NCBI GenBank assembly: GCA_963761985.1
Contig: CAVXIT010000012.1
Span: 138,870 to 202,869 of the forward strand
Reading direction: 5' to 3'
DNA from: JACCTH01 sp963761985
GTDB taxonomy: Bacteria; Actinomycetota; Acidimicrobiia; Spongiisociales; ZC4RG35
DNA: 64,000 bases
This document shows positions 25,411 through 34,642 of this stretch, piece by piece; position 1 is the stretch's first letter, and each line of letters begins with the position of its first letter. The notes beneath the pieces are model-generated. The model made no database searches. It saw only the letters and a program-made list of their open reading frames with translations, and was not told where the DNA came from. The position numbers and the translations under genes were made by a program.

Positions 25411-26931
25411 TTACGAGCCGCTCTCGGCGAGTTCAGAAACGACCTGCCCGGCCCGATGAAAGCGCCGCTCGGCATCCTCGGGACTGGTTCCGACTGCCGT
25501 CACCCCCAATCGGCCGGCAACGGCCACGGCACTTACAAGATGAAGGGCGATCCCGGTCTTCGTATCCTCGTCCCAACGCAGCCGGGGATCTTCCACTCGG
25601 TCCAAAACATCATCAGTCGTTAACGCGCGATATGAATCATCCTCGAGATGATCGGTGGCGACATAGAACCGCTCGCCCCCGTCGACGGGAAACGTGTTCG
25701 AGTCCGGATCGAATTCGCCGTCCGTCAGGGCGCTGAGAGTGAGCATTGGATGAGTAGTGCCGCCGTTCCTGAGATTGATCTCGATTGCATACGGCTGCCA
25801 ACCGCCAGGCTTCTTGACCACCACGAAGTCGATGCCGAAACGGCCGATCACCCCTTGATTGGCGAGATGTTCTCCGACCTTGGCACCAAGCTCGGCGATC
25901 TGGGCCCCGTACCCCGATTCGGCGGGAAACTTGCAACCAAGAAAAGTCTGCCCGGTTGCTCCTCCCAGCACCTGATCGTGGGTGGACAACACCTCGACCT
26001 CACGAAGGGGATTGGCGCGAAGCTGAACACTGGGGCTCCGAATTTCGGGGCCTTCAATTCGTTCCTCGACGATTCCTCCGCGATGGACGAGCGCTGCTAG
26101 GAACTCCTCAGCCGTCCCCTCCTGATCCTCAACTTCCAGATGCTCGACACGCCGGCGTAGAGCGGACTTGGAGTCGACTCCCTCGACCCTGACCTGGGCA
26201 TTGCCCAGACCGCCAGCCGAATCGTCCAGCTTGACCATTGCGACCTTGAGCCCAGGAGTGGACGCGCGCAGGCTCTCCAATGCTGCGACGACGTCATCGG
26301 CACTGAATACTCCCTCGACCCCGGACGGGTACGGGACGCCGGCTTCGGCAAACGCTTGCCGGCTCCCGCTCTTCGTTCCCAGGAAGGCGAGCGTGGGGTC
26401 AGGCCCATACACGGGGGTGTCCAGGAGGTTCCCCAAGAGCACCTCCTTGGGAGTGGTGTTGAACGGGAAGATGACCCGGAAAGGGCTAGTCGCGGCTAGG
26501 CGCTTTAGCCGCTGCACGAGCAAGGGCCGCTCAAGGATCTTGTCGATCAACGGCCGCGCGGAGCCATCGCCGGCGGAGACCAGGGTTACCCGTTCATGCA
26601 AACCGGTCGGACGCGCACCGGGCATCAAAGACATGTAGTAGTCCACCAACCGCGGGAGGATTGGCTGGGAGGTGACGTAGATCACCCGTGTCCCCGGATT
26701 CTTGACCGCTGCCAGCATCAGGAAGAGAAACCGCTCTTCGTAGGCCGGCACCACCGGGTAGAGGTGACTCGGCAGATCCATGTTCATCGAGTTGACAACA
26801 ACGAGGGTCCGTGGTGTCTCCCCGACCCGGCGAGTCGTCATGGAGCCCCAGTTTTCTGCCAGCGAGGCCTGCAAAGTTCGGAAGCGAGTCAGGTCGGAAT
26901 CTGACAGGAAATCCGGACTGTGACCCGCCAC
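25411..26931 (-). CDS. PGM1/BesA-like ATP-grasp amide ligase
   Basis: 506 aa. The N-terminal half carries a pre-ATP-grasp region (TLVVVNSMNMDLPSHLYPVV, FPFNTTPKEVLLGNLL). The C-terminal half is an ATP-grasp domain, with metal-binding residues in YAIEINLRNGGTTHPM. The combination resembles the peptide-ligase PGM1 family, which includes enzymes joining amino acids, such as gamma-glutamylation of propargylglycine by BesA. So a carboxylate-amine ligation using ATP is likely; the substrates are unknown. It sits directly upstream of glnA. GTG 26931 has TAGGAT 6 nt before it. Confidence 0.7.
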   Translation of the reverse strand: MAGHSPDFLSDSDLTRFRTLQASLAENWGSMTTRRVGETPRTLVVVNSMNMDLPSHLYPVVPAYEERFLFLMLAAVKNPGTRVIYVTSQPILPRLVDYYMSLMPGARPTGLHERVTLVSAGDGSARPLIDKILERPLLVQRLKRLAATSPFRVIFPFNTTPKEVLLGNLLDTPVYGPDPTLAFLGTKSGSRQAFAEAGVPYPSGVEGVFSADDVVAALESLRASTPGLKVAMVKLDDSAGGLGNAQVRVEGVDSKSALRRRVEHLEVEDQEGTAEEFLAALVHRGGIVEERIEGPEIRSPSVQLRANPLREVEVLSTHDQVLGGATGQTFLGCKFPAESGYGAQIAELGAKVGEHLANQGVIGRFGIDFVVVKKPGGWQPYAIEINLRNGGTTHPMLTLSALTDGEFDPDSNTFPVDGGERFYVATDHLEDDSYRALTTDDVLDRVEDPRLRWDEDTKTGIALHLVSAVAVAGRLGVTAVGTSPEDAERRFHRAGQVVSELAESGS

Positions 26932-26937
26932 TCGCCG

Positions 26938-26943
26938 ATCCTA
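26938..26943 (-). promoter_or_regulatory. Candidate -10 box (TAGGAT) of the ATP-grasp ligase gene
   Basis: TAGGAT on the minus strand ends 6 nt before GTG 26931. A leaderless transcript here could also carry glnA. Confidence 0.45.
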
Positions 26944-26977
26944 TTGAGCCTGCCTTGGGCGATGCCGTTCAGGTAGG

Positions 26978-26983
26978 TACCGT
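26978..26983 (+). promoter_or_regulatory. Candidate -10 box (TACCGT) of purA
   Basis: TACCGT ends 9 nt before the purA ATG. No Shine-Dalgarno lies between, so a leaderless or very short leader is likely. Confidence 0.35.
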
Positions 26984-26992
26984 TGACGTTGG

Positions 26993-28264
26993 ATGCCCGC
27001 CACCATTGTCCTCGGAGCCCAATGGGGGGACGAGGGCAAGGGCCGGGTCACCGACTTTTTCGCCGAGGATTCCGATTTCGTCGTCCGCTATCAGGGCGGA
27101 AACAATGCCGGGCACACCATCGTCGTAGGGGACCAGAAAATCGCGCTGTCCCTGATTCCCTCGGGGGTCCTCTATCCGGACTGCACGCCTGTCATCGGCT
27201 CAGGCTGTGTGATTGATCCCAAGGTGCTCCTCGAAGAGATGGACATGCTCGCCGGCAAGGGAATCGATCCTTCCCGACTGCGGATCTCCGCCAACGCCCA
27301 TCTGATCATGCCCTATCACCGCAAGCTCGATCTCATGATGGAGCGCCACCTCGGGCGCAACCAGATTGGGACCACCAAGAGGGGGATCGGCCCCGCTTAC
27401 ACCGATAAGTACTCGCGGACAGGAATCCGGGTTCAGGACCTCTATGACCCCGACATCTTCCGAGCCAAGGTCAAAGTCGCTCTCGACGAAAAAAACCGTG
27501 TCCTCACCCGCGTCTACAACCAGATCGGGATGAAGGCGGACGAGATCGCTGAGGAGTACCTCGACTACGCCGAGCGCTTGCGGGTCTTCGTGGACGACAC
27601 TTCGCTGCTTTTATGGCAAGGCCTCGAAGATGGAAAGAACGTTCTCCTCGAAGGGGCGCAGGGGACGTTGCTCGACGTCGACCATGGCACCTATCCGTTC
27701 GTCACGTCATCGAACCCGACCGCCGGTGGAGCGCTGATCGGCGCGGGTATCGGCCCAGCAGCGATCAAGGATGTCGTCGGGGTTGCGAAGGCGTACATCT
27801 CCCGCGTCGGAACCGGGCCGTTTCCGACCGAGTTAGAAGACGAGACCGGCGACCGCTTGATCGAGCTTGGAGGCGAATACGGAACCGTGACTGGCAGGCG
27901 CCGACGTTGCGGCTGGCTCGACCTCGTCGCGTTGCGCTACGCGGTCAGAGTGAATGGCATCACCAAGCTCTTCATAACCAAACTCGACATTCTCAGCCAC
28001 TTCGACACCATCAAGGTGGCGGTGTCCTATGAGAGCGACGACGGCGCCCATGTTGACTTTCCCCGCCAACACCGGGTGTTGTACAACTGCCGGCCGGTCT
28101 ACGCGACCTTCGAGGGATGGCGCCAGGACGTTTCCGAGGTGCGCACATACCAAGACTTGCCCGAACCGGTCCAGAATTATCTCGGCTTCATTTCCGAGGA
28201 GTCGAAGACCCCAATCTGTTGGGTGTCGGTAGGGCCGGAGCGGGGCCAGCTCGTCTCGGTATGA
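26993..28264 (+). CDS. purA: Adenylosuccinate synthetase
   Basis: 423 aa, normal length. Joins IMP and aspartate using GTP, the first step from IMP to AMP. The GTP-binding loop GAQWGDEGKGR is at residues 8-18; NAGHTIV and TTKRGIGPAYTDK follow. Its stop overlaps the purD start (ATGA), so the branch enzyme is coupled to a de novo pathway enzyme. It is divergent from the ATP-grasp ligase. Confidence 0.96.
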   Translation: MPATIVLGAQWGDEGKGRVTDFFAEDSDFVVRYQGGNNAGHTIVVGDQKIALSLIPSGVLYPDCTPVIGSGCVIDPKVLLEEMDMLAGKGIDPSRLRISANAHLIMPYHRKLDLMMERHLGRNQIGTTKRGIGPAYTDKYSRTGIRVQDLYDPDIFRAKVKVALDEKNRVLTRVYNQIGMKADEIAEEYLDYAERLRVFVDDTSLLLWQGLEDGKNVLLEGAQGTLLDVDHGTYPFVTSSNPTAGGALIGAGIGPAAIKDVVGVAKAYISRVGTGPFPTELEDETGDRLIELGGEYGTVTGRRRRCGWLDLVALRYAVRVNGITKLFITKLDILSHFDTIKVAVSYESDDGAHVDFPRQHRVLYNCRPVYATFEGWRQDVSEVRTYQDLPEPVQNYLGFISEESKTPICWVSVGPERGQLVSV

Positions 28265-29488
28265 AGGTGGTGTTGCTCGGCGGAGGTGGTCGCGAGCACG
28301 CCCTGGGCTGGAAGCTGTGCCAGAGCGATCGGTTGTCGTCGCTCATCTCAGTTCCCGGCAATCCGGGCCTCGCTTCGCTGGGCCCCGTGGTCGCGCTCGA
28401 TCCCACGAATGCCGCCGCGGTCGTGGACCTGGTGCAGCGGGAGTCGGCCGACCTGGTGGTCGTCGGACCCGAGGCACCCCTCGCCGCCGGAGTGGTCGAC
28501 GCGCTCGAGCGCACCGGAGTACCCACATGGGGCCCGAGCCGGGGTGCCGCCGCCCTCGAATGGTCCAAATCGTTCGCCAAAGAGCTCATGGATAAGGCGG
28601 GAGTGCGAACCGCGGCATGGGAGTCATTCACCGAAACGGAACGGGCTCATGCCTATCTCCGCTCGCGTATCCCGCCCTTTGTGATCAAGGCCAACGGACT
28701 TGCCGCAGGTAAGGGGGTGCTGGTGACGACCGATCGCGCCGAGGCGGAAACCTGGATAGAGCGATGTCTCGACGGAGAGTTCGGCGAACGACGGGTCGTC
28801 GTCGAGGACTATCTGGAAGGCCCCGAGGTCAGCGTCTTCGCCCTCTGCCGCGGCGAGGAGGCAGTCGCCCTCGAGCCAGCTCGCGACTTCAAACGACTCC
28901 GGGACGGCGATCAGGGCCCCAACACCGGCGGAATGGGCTCGTATTCACCTGTTGCTGATCTCCCTCCGGGACTGGTTCAGCACACGCTTGATCGTGTGAT
29001 CAAACCGGTGCTGAAGACGATGGCGAATGATGGCAAGCCCTACACGGGTTTTCTCTATGCCGGCCTTGTGCTGACTGATAACGAGCCCACGGTTCTCGAG
29101 TTCAACTGCCGGCTCGGAGATCCTGAGACACAGGTGCTGATGCCACGCCTGGCAAGCGACCTGATCGACCTGATCGAGGCTTGGCTTAGTGGCAGCGCGG
29201 CCGCCCCGGAATGGCATGACATTGCCTGTCTCAACGTGGTTCTCGCCGCCCCGGGCTATCCAGACTCACCTGTGGCGGGGGCGCGAGTAGAGATTGAAGA
29301 TCTTCCGCAATGGCGCTCTCGTCTTTCATGCCGGGACCGGCGAGGACGAGAACGGGCTCTTCGCTCAGGGCGGCCGGGTCCTCAACGTTGTCGGAACCGG
29401 GTCCGCGCTGCCTGAAGCTCGCGCCAATGCCTATGCCGCGGTCGACGCAATCGAGTTCCCCGACGCGCTGTTTCGCCGGGATATCTAG
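28261..29488 (+). CDS. purD: Phosphoribosylamine-glycine ligase, frameshifted near the C-terminus
   Basis: GAR synthetase of the ATP-grasp family, second step of purine synthesis. Residues from ATG 28261 read normally (VVLLGGGGREHALGWKL; KANGLAAGKGV; NTGGMGSYSP; EFNCRLGDPETQ) until about base 29305. The conserved end (LVFHAGTGEDENGLF...GGRVL...FRRDI, stop 29488) then appears in the next frame. One extra base near 29300-29312 would restore a full-length protein of about 408 aa. As it stands, the first frame runs into a non-homologous tail ending at 29415. The enzyme is essential for the pathway present here, so an assembly indel is the likeliest cause. Confidence 0.85.
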
Positions 29489-29512
29489 GTTGGCCCACAT
29501 GAAAGTCAGCAG

Positions 29513-29971
29513 GTGAGAGTCGCCATCGTGATGGGCTCGGGCTCTGACCGTCCGATCATGGAGAAAGCGGGCCAGATGCTCGACCGGTTCGGCATCGAAT
29601 CGGTGACCCAGGTGCTCTCGGCCCACAAGACGCCCGATCAGGCGATCGCGTTCGCCGAGGGCGCCGCGGCCGATGGCTTTCAGGTGATCATCGCCGGAGC
29701 GGGCAAAGCCGCGCACCTCGCAGGCGTGATGGCGGCCAAGTCGCTGCTCCCGGTGATCGGGGTGCCGCTCAGCGCTTCGCTCGATGGTCTCGATGCTCTC
29801 CTATCCACAGTGCAGATGCCAACTGGAATTCCCGTCGCCACCGTCGCGGTTGACGGATCGACGAACGCGGCTTTGCTGGCGGTGGCGATCCTCGCGATCG
29901 ACAACGCCGAGCTGAGAGAGAAGCTCTCGAGCTATCGAAGCCAGCTCGCGGCGGACACTCTCGCTGGCTAG
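29513..29971 (+). CDS. purE: N5-carboxyaminoimidazole ribonucleotide mutase
   Basis: 152 aa from GTG 29513. Moves the carboxyl group of N5-CAIR to give CAIR. It has MGSGSDRPIMEKAG at the N-terminus, the VLSAHKTPDQ motif that holds the catalytic histidine, and the AGAGKAAHLAGVMAA loop. It lies 24 nt after the corrected purD stop. Its stop codon shares a CTAG with the stop of the convergent glycosylase gene. The ATP-dependent partner purK is not in the window. Confidence 0.94.
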   Translation: MRVAIVMGSGSDRPIMEKAGQMLDRFGIESVTQVLSAHKTPDQAIAFAEGAAADGFQVIIAGAGKAAHLAGVMAAKSLLPVIGVPLSASLDGLDALLSTVQMPTGIPVATVAVDGSTNAALLAVAILAIDNAELREKLSSYRSQLAADTLAG

Positions 29972-31149
29972 ATCTTCTGCAGCGCGGCGGCCAAACCGCC
30001 ATTGGGCTCGACTACCACGTCCTCGAGTGACAGCCAGTCCGCCATCGTTCGCAGTTCTTCTTTGATGCGACGCGCCAGTTTCTTCGGGTCACGCCCGCTT
30101 TCGATATGGGCACCGCGAACCAACAGCGCGGATCGAGCCCGGTCGGCTTTCAGGTCGAGTCGTCCGACCAGTTCGCCGTCGAAGAGCACCGGGAAGACGT
30201 AGTAACCAAAGATTCTCTTGGGCTGGGGCGTATAGATCTCAATTCGATAGTGGAAGTTGAAGAGACGCTCGGTGCGAGGGCGGTACCAGACCACGGGATC
30301 GAACGGGCAAAGAAAAGCCACTCCTTCAATTTTGCGCGGAGTCGACGCTTCCGGATCGAGGTAGGCCTTGTCTTTCCAGCCTTCGACGTTGACTTCGACG
30401 GCCTCGCCGGCCGCCACCATCTCTTTCAAGAGTGGCCGGCAGGCCGCATTCCCCTGTCGGTAGTAGTCGGTGAGATCGGCGAGAGTCGCTACTCCGGTAT
30501 GACGAAGAGACTTGCGCAAGAGCTCCCGGCGCTGCTCCGACTCGGAGAGTGAGCGGTTCAGAATCTCCGCGGGGAGAACCCGCTCGGTCAAGTCGTACGT
30601 GCGAGAGAAGTTGATTCGGGTCGGCACTGTCAGCTCGCCTTGGAAGAACAAGTTCTCTAACGCAGTCTTGGCGAACGACCAATCCCACCAGGGGCCACGC
30701 CCGGTCTCGTGTTGTTCCTCAAGTTGGGCCGGTCGAATCGGGCCCTCGCGACGGACCCGCTCGCGGATCTCAGCCAGGGCTCCGGGATGGTCTTGCTCAT
30801 AGGCGGAGACCGAGCGGAACATGCCCCACCCTTCCATCCGGTGTCGAAAGAGAGGCCAATCTTCGATTGGGATCAAAGCGGCCATGTGCGCCCAATATTC
30901 GACCAACTCGCGCTTCTTGCCCCAGGCCATGTCGTTGAGAAGGCGCACTGGATAGTTCCCGAGGCGGGCAAAGAACGGGAGATAGTGAGCGCGGGCGACG
31001 ACGTTGACGGAATCGATCTGCACGACCCCGACCCGATCGAGCACCCGCCGCATGTGGCGCACGGTGACCTTTCCAGTCGGCCGCGGATCGGAGAATCCCT
31101 GCGCGGCCAGAGCTATTCGTTGCGCTTGCGCGATCCCTATCTCTCGCAT
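29968..31149 (-). CDS. AlkX/YcaQ-type DNA glycosylase (HTH_42 family)
   Basis: 393 aa, family length. Winged-helix glycosylases of this group release alkylated or crosslinked bases from DNA. The N-terminal catalytic motif region is RVGVVQIDSVNVVARAHYLPFF; it reads QID (the QxD type of YcaQ/AlkX) rather than the QxQ type of AlkZ. Later segments AFLCPFDPVVWYR and VLFDGELVGRLDLKADR are typical. It overlaps purE tail to tail and is divergent from purB. TACCGT is 9 nt before the ATG. Confidence 0.83.
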   Translation of the reverse strand: MREIGIAQAQRIALAAQGFSDPRPTGKVTVRHMRRVLDRVGVVQIDSVNVVARAHYLPFFARLGNYPVRLLNDMAWGKKRELVEYWAHMAALIPIEDWPLFRHRMEGWGMFRSVSAYEQDHPGALAEIRERVRREGPIRPAQLEEQHETGRGPWWDWSFAKTALENLFFQGELTVPTRINFSRTYDLTERVLPAEILNRSLSESEQRRELLRKSLRHTGVATLADLTDYYRQGNAACRPLLKEMVAAGEAVEVNVEGWKDKAYLDPEASTPRKIEGVAFLCPFDPVVWYRPRTERLFNFHYRIEIYTPQPKRIFGYYVFPVLFDGELVGRLDLKADRARSALLVRGAHIESGRDPKKLARRIKEELRTMADWLSLEDVVVEPNGGLAAALQKI

Positions 31150-31158
31150 GGAGCGGGC

Positions 31159-31164
31159 ACGGTA
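31159..31164 (-). promoter_or_regulatory. Candidate -10 box (TACCGT) of the AlkX-like gene
   Basis: TACCGT on the minus strand ends 9 nt before ATG 31149; it fits TANNNT but is at the long end of leaderless spacing. Confidence 0.3.
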
Positions 31165-31187
31165 GGGAGCCAGGAGAAATATGTTTG

Positions 31188-31193
31188 TAGCCT
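31188..31193 (+). promoter_or_regulatory. Candidate -10 box (TAGCCT) of purB
   Basis: TAGCCT ends 7 nt before GTG 31201. It supports that GTG as the start, since no usable Shine-Dalgarno precedes it; AGGAGA at 31172-31177 is too far away. Confidence 0.4.
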
Positions 31194-31200
31194 GCCGCCG

Positions 31201-32508
31201 GTGATCGGCCGCTACTCATTGCCCGAGATGGCGCGCCTCTGGACCGAAGAGCACAAGCTCGAGGTGTGGAAGGAAGTTGAGATTCTGGCGCTCGAAGCCT
31301 GGGGCCAGACTGGAACTGTTCCCGCCGAAGCAACCGCCGCCTTGCGTCGCGCGCCGACGCCGACACCGGCCGAAGTGGTGGAACGAGAAAAAGCTACCGA
31401 TCACGACCTGGCCGCTTTCGTCGATCTGCTCGCAGCCAGCAGCGGTCGGATGGGCCGGTTTGTCCACTACGGACTGACGTCGTCCGATGTGCTTGATACG
31501 GCGCTCGGCCACATCCTCGGCGAAGCGGGGGATTTGCTGGCTGGCTCGGTCGCGGCGACCTTCGAAACCGTGCGGCGGCGGGCAATGGAGGAGAGGGACA
31601 CGGTGATGCTCGGCCGGACACACGGCGTATGGGCCGAGCCAACTTCGCTGGGGCTCAAGCTGGCTTCGTGGGCATTCGAGCTCAGTCGCGATCACGCCCG
31701 GTTGGTGCGCGCGACCGAGGCTGTCGCAATCGGCAAGATCTCCGGTGCTGTTGGTAGCTACGCCCACACTCCTCCCGAGATCGAATCATTCGTCTGCCGC
31801 CGGCTCGGGATCGGGGTAGAACCCGCTTCTTCGCAGGTCACCGCGCGCGATCGACATGCCGAGTTTCTCGCGGCGGTGGCGCTTACTGGAGCGAGCTTGG
31901 AAAGGATGGCGACCGAGGTCCGGCATCTGCAAAGGTCGGAGGTGGGCGAGGTGCGCGAACCGTTCACTGCCAGTCAAAAGGGATCCTCGGCAATGCCGCA
32001 CAAGCGCAATCCGATCGTGTCGGAGCGGATCGTCGGCATGGCGCGGCTGCTGCGCGGCTTTGCCCAGGTCGGTTACGAGAACGTGGCGCTTTGGCACGAA
32101 CGCGACATCAGCCATTCCTCGGCCGAACGCGTCGCCCTCCCCGACGCCTGCCTGCTGCTCCATTACATGCTGGTGAAGATCGAGCGTCTAATCGACGGTC
32201 TCGTCATCGACCGGGACCGTATGCGACGAAACCTGGAAGGGACCGGTGGGTTGGTCTACAGCCAGGCTGCGCTCTTGGCTCTGATCGAAAGCGGACTTTC
32301 ACGCGAGATCGCCTACCGAATCGTCCAGGAAAACGCCCTCCGCACCTGGGAGGACAAGACTCCACTGGTCGAACTTCTGGCTGCCGATCCGCGGGTGCAG
32401 CTCGAGCCCGATCGGCTCCGGGCGTGTTTCGACCCGGCCCGTTTTCTGCAGCACACCTCGATCGTCTTCGATCGCCTAGCCGACACGGTTCTACAACCGC
32501 GCCAATGA
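31201..32508 (+). CDS. purB: Adenylosuccinate lyase
   Basis: 435 aa from GTG 31201. Cleaves SAICAR to AICAR and adenylosuccinate to AMP. It starts with the usual IGRYSLPEMARLWTEE. The fumarase/aspartase-superfamily signature GSSAMPHKRNP is at residues 261-271, and TSSDVLDTALG and GRTHGVWAEPTSLG are conserved. The frame is open far upstream of 31201 but overlaps the divergent glycosylase gene, and the family N-terminus fixes the start. It overlaps the antiporter start (ATGA). Confidence 0.94.
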   Translation: MIGRYSLPEMARLWTEEHKLEVWKEVEILALEAWGQTGTVPAEATAALRRAPTPTPAEVVEREKATDHDLAAFVDLLAASSGRMGRFVHYGLTSSDVLDTALGHILGEAGDLLAGSVAATFETVRRRAMEERDTVMLGRTHGVWAEPTSLGLKLASWAFELSRDHARLVRATEAVAIGKISGAVGSYAHTPPEIESFVCRRLGIGVEPASSQVTARDRHAEFLAAVALTGASLERMATEVRHLQRSEVGEVREPFTASQKGSSAMPHKRNPIVSERIVGMARLLRGFAQVGYENVALWHERDISHSSAERVALPDACLLLHYMLVKIERLIDGLVIDRDRMRRNLEGTGGLVYSQAALLALIESGLSREIAYRIVQENALRTWEDKTPLVELLAADPRVQLEPDRLRACFDPARFLQHTSIVFDRLADTVLQPRQ

Positions 32509-34637
32509 CCGAAACGTTCGGCGCCGCTCAGCCCAACGACATCCTTCATCTCCTGATGATGGTGGCTGTGCTGCTGGCGGGGGCGCGGTTGCTTGGCGAG
32601 GTTTTCTCCCGGTTGGGACAGCCGACCGTGGTGGGGGAGATCCTCGCTGGAGTCTTACTTGGGCCTTCCGTTCTCGGCGCGATTGCTCCGGGTCTGTCGG
32701 CCTGGACGCTTCCCCAAACTGCGACCCAGGGTCACCTGCTCGAACTCGTGGGTCTCATCGGAGTGATGTTCCTGCTGCTGGTGATCGGCATCGAAACCGA
32801 CCTTGTCCTCATTCGCCGAAAGGCGCGGACTGCGATCGGGGTTTCTCTCGGAGGGTTGTTTCTGCCGTTGGTCCTCGGCCTACTGTTGGGTCTGGTCTTC
32901 CCGGCCGACTTGTTGGCCGACCCCAATCAACGAGTGGTCTTTGCGCTCTTCCTGGCAGCAGCAATGTCAATCACTGCGATCCCCGTCCTGGCGAAAGTAT
33001 TGATCGACCTTGGCTTGATGCGACGAGACATCGGTCAGACCATGCTCGCTGCCGCAATGGTCGACGACCTTGCCGGTTGGACCCTCCTGGGAATCATCAC
33101 GTCGCTGGCTTCTGAAGGGGGTCTCGAGCCAGCGACGGTTGCTCGAGCGCTGCTCACTGTCGGCGGTTTCGTCGCTGTCACCGCCCTGGCTGGACGTGTT
33201 CTAGTCACCCGGACGCTGGCCCTCGTGCAAGATCGACTGACCAGCCGCGACCGCCTTCTAACTTTGGTAGTGGTTTTTGCTTTTGTCTGGGCGGCGTTCT
33301 CGCAAAGCTTGGGCCTTGAGCCCGTCATCGGGGCATTCGCGGTCGGCATACTTTTTGGACAACTTCGCCGTCTCCCCGCCAACGTGCCGCAACGCTTGGA
33401 ATCAGTGGCCCTGGGGATCTTCGGGCCCATCTTCTTCGCGATCGCCGGCCTCAAGGTGAACATCCCCAACCTCGCTCAGCCGCGCCTGCTCTTGTTGACC
33501 TTCGTCGTCATCGCGGTTGCTACTTTCTCGAAGGTCGTTGGCGCGTACATCGGCGCCCGCTACGTCAGCGGGCAAGGAGCCTGGACCGCTCTTGCTTTCG
33601 GAATCGGGATGAATGCGCGCGGGGCGGTTGAAATCATCATCGGCTCGGTTGGTCTTGCTCTCGGATTGATTTCCCAGGACGTCTATTCAATGATCGTGGT
33701 GATGGCCGTGGTGACGTCGATCATGGCTCCCTTCGGTCTGCGAGCCGTGATCCGTCACCTCGAGCCCGAAGGCCAGGAGCTGATTCGTCTCGAACGCGAG
33801 AAGGCCGCCGAAGGTTCGCTGATCGCGGGGATTCGCCGCGTGCTTCTACCGATTCGGCCCCGGGAGAACGCGCTGGGCGGAGCCCAAACCATCGAAGCCG
33901 TCCTGCTCGGGAAGCTGGCGCGTACCCATGGATTGGCGGTGACGCTGTTCTCGGTGGGATCGCGCGACGCCTATGACTTCCTGGGGCGGATCGAGCATCT
34001 CTTTGCCAGCGCGGAGGTCCAGAAGCGGGTGGTCGAAAGCGAAAGTCCGGTCTCGGCGGTCATCGCCGAGGCGCAACGGGACTACGACCTGGTCGTGCTG
34101 GGAGCGACCGAGGTCGACAACACCGCCGAAGCCTTGTTTGGAGGAATGGTGGACGAGGTCGTCCGTCTGGCCCCGGTGCCTTCGCTGGTCGTCCGGGGCG
34201 GGAACATCGAGGAGGGTTGGGCGCCGCGTCGCATCGTGGTTCCGACCGACGGCACGCCGAACTCGCGACGAGCGGCCGAGCTCGCCTTCGCCGTCGCCGA
34301 GCGGGACGCGGTGGTGACCGTGGTCCATGTCGTCACCCGGCACACGTCGATCACCGGCAGCTTCCGCGACCGGGCCGCCGCTCGTCACGAAATGGGGCAC
34401 CAAATCACGGCTGACTTGCGCCAGCTTGGCGAGTCGATCGGCATCACCACCGAGACGGAAGTGCGCATGGGACCGGAACCCGAGGACGCGATCCTCGAGA
34501 CCGCCCGCCGCACCCGCGCCGACCTCGTCATACTGGGAACAGGCGTACGCGCCGCTTCCAGCCGGCTCTTCCTCGGCCCCCGCGTCGAACGCATCCTCGC
34601 CGCCTGCCCCTGCCCTGTCGTGGTGTTGAACACGTAG
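32505..34637 (+). CDS. CPA2-type cation/proton antiporter with two C-terminal USP domains
   Basis: 710 aa from ATG 32505. Residues 1 to about 410 hold around twelve transmembrane helices of a Na+(K+)/H+ exchanger domain (QPTVVGEILAGVLLGPSVLG; ALFLAAAMSITAIPVLAKV; AAMVDDLAGW with the paired acidic residues expected in transport; IGMNARGAVEIIIGSVGLALG). Two universal stress protein domains follow, at about 442-565 and 572-710; the second has the nucleotide-site style motif LVILGTGVRAASSRLFLG. The USP domains may sense nucleotides and control transport. It overlaps the purB stop, an unusual partner for an exchanger. Confidence 0.88.
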   Translation: MTETFGAAQPNDILHLLMMVAVLLAGARLLGEVFSRLGQPTVVGEILAGVLLGPSVLGAIAPGLSAWTLPQTATQGHLLELVGLIGVMFLLLVIGIETDLVLIRRKARTAIGVSLGGLFLPLVLGLLLGLVFPADLLADPNQRVVFALFLAAAMSITAIPVLAKVLIDLGLMRRDIGQTMLAAAMVDDLAGWTLLGIITSLASEGGLEPATVARALLTVGGFVAVTALAGRVLVTRTLALVQDRLTSRDRLLTLVVVFAFVWAAFSQSLGLEPVIGAFAVGILFGQLRRLPANVPQRLESVALGIFGPIFFAIAGLKVNIPNLAQPRLLLLTFVVIAVATFSKVVGAYIGARYVSGQGAWTALAFGIGMNARGAVEIIIGSVGLALGLISQDVYSMIVVMAVVTSIMAPFGLRAVIRHLEPEGQELIRLEREKAAEGSLIAGIRRVLLPIRPRENALGGAQTIEAVLLGKLARTHGLAVTLFSVGSRDAYDFLGRIEHLFASAEVQKRVVESESPVSAVIAEAQRDYDLVVLGATEVDNTAEALFGGMVDEVVRLAPVPSLVVRGGNIEEGWAPRRIVVPTDGTPNSRRAAELAFAVAERDAVVTVVHVVTRHTSITGSFRDRAAARHEMGHQITADLRQLGESIGITTETEVRMGPEPEDAILETARRTRADLVILGTGVRAASSRLFLGPRVERILAACPCPVVVLNT

Positions 34638-34642
34638 GTTTT

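Noticed and set aside
28261..29415. purD as a true pseudogene.
   Set aside because: Single indel in an otherwise intact essential gene within a complete pathway; sequence error is simpler.
32091..32504. A long N-terminal extension of the antiporter.
   Set aside because: It overlaps purB in another frame and has no similarity; ATG 32505 with the ATGA overlap fits.
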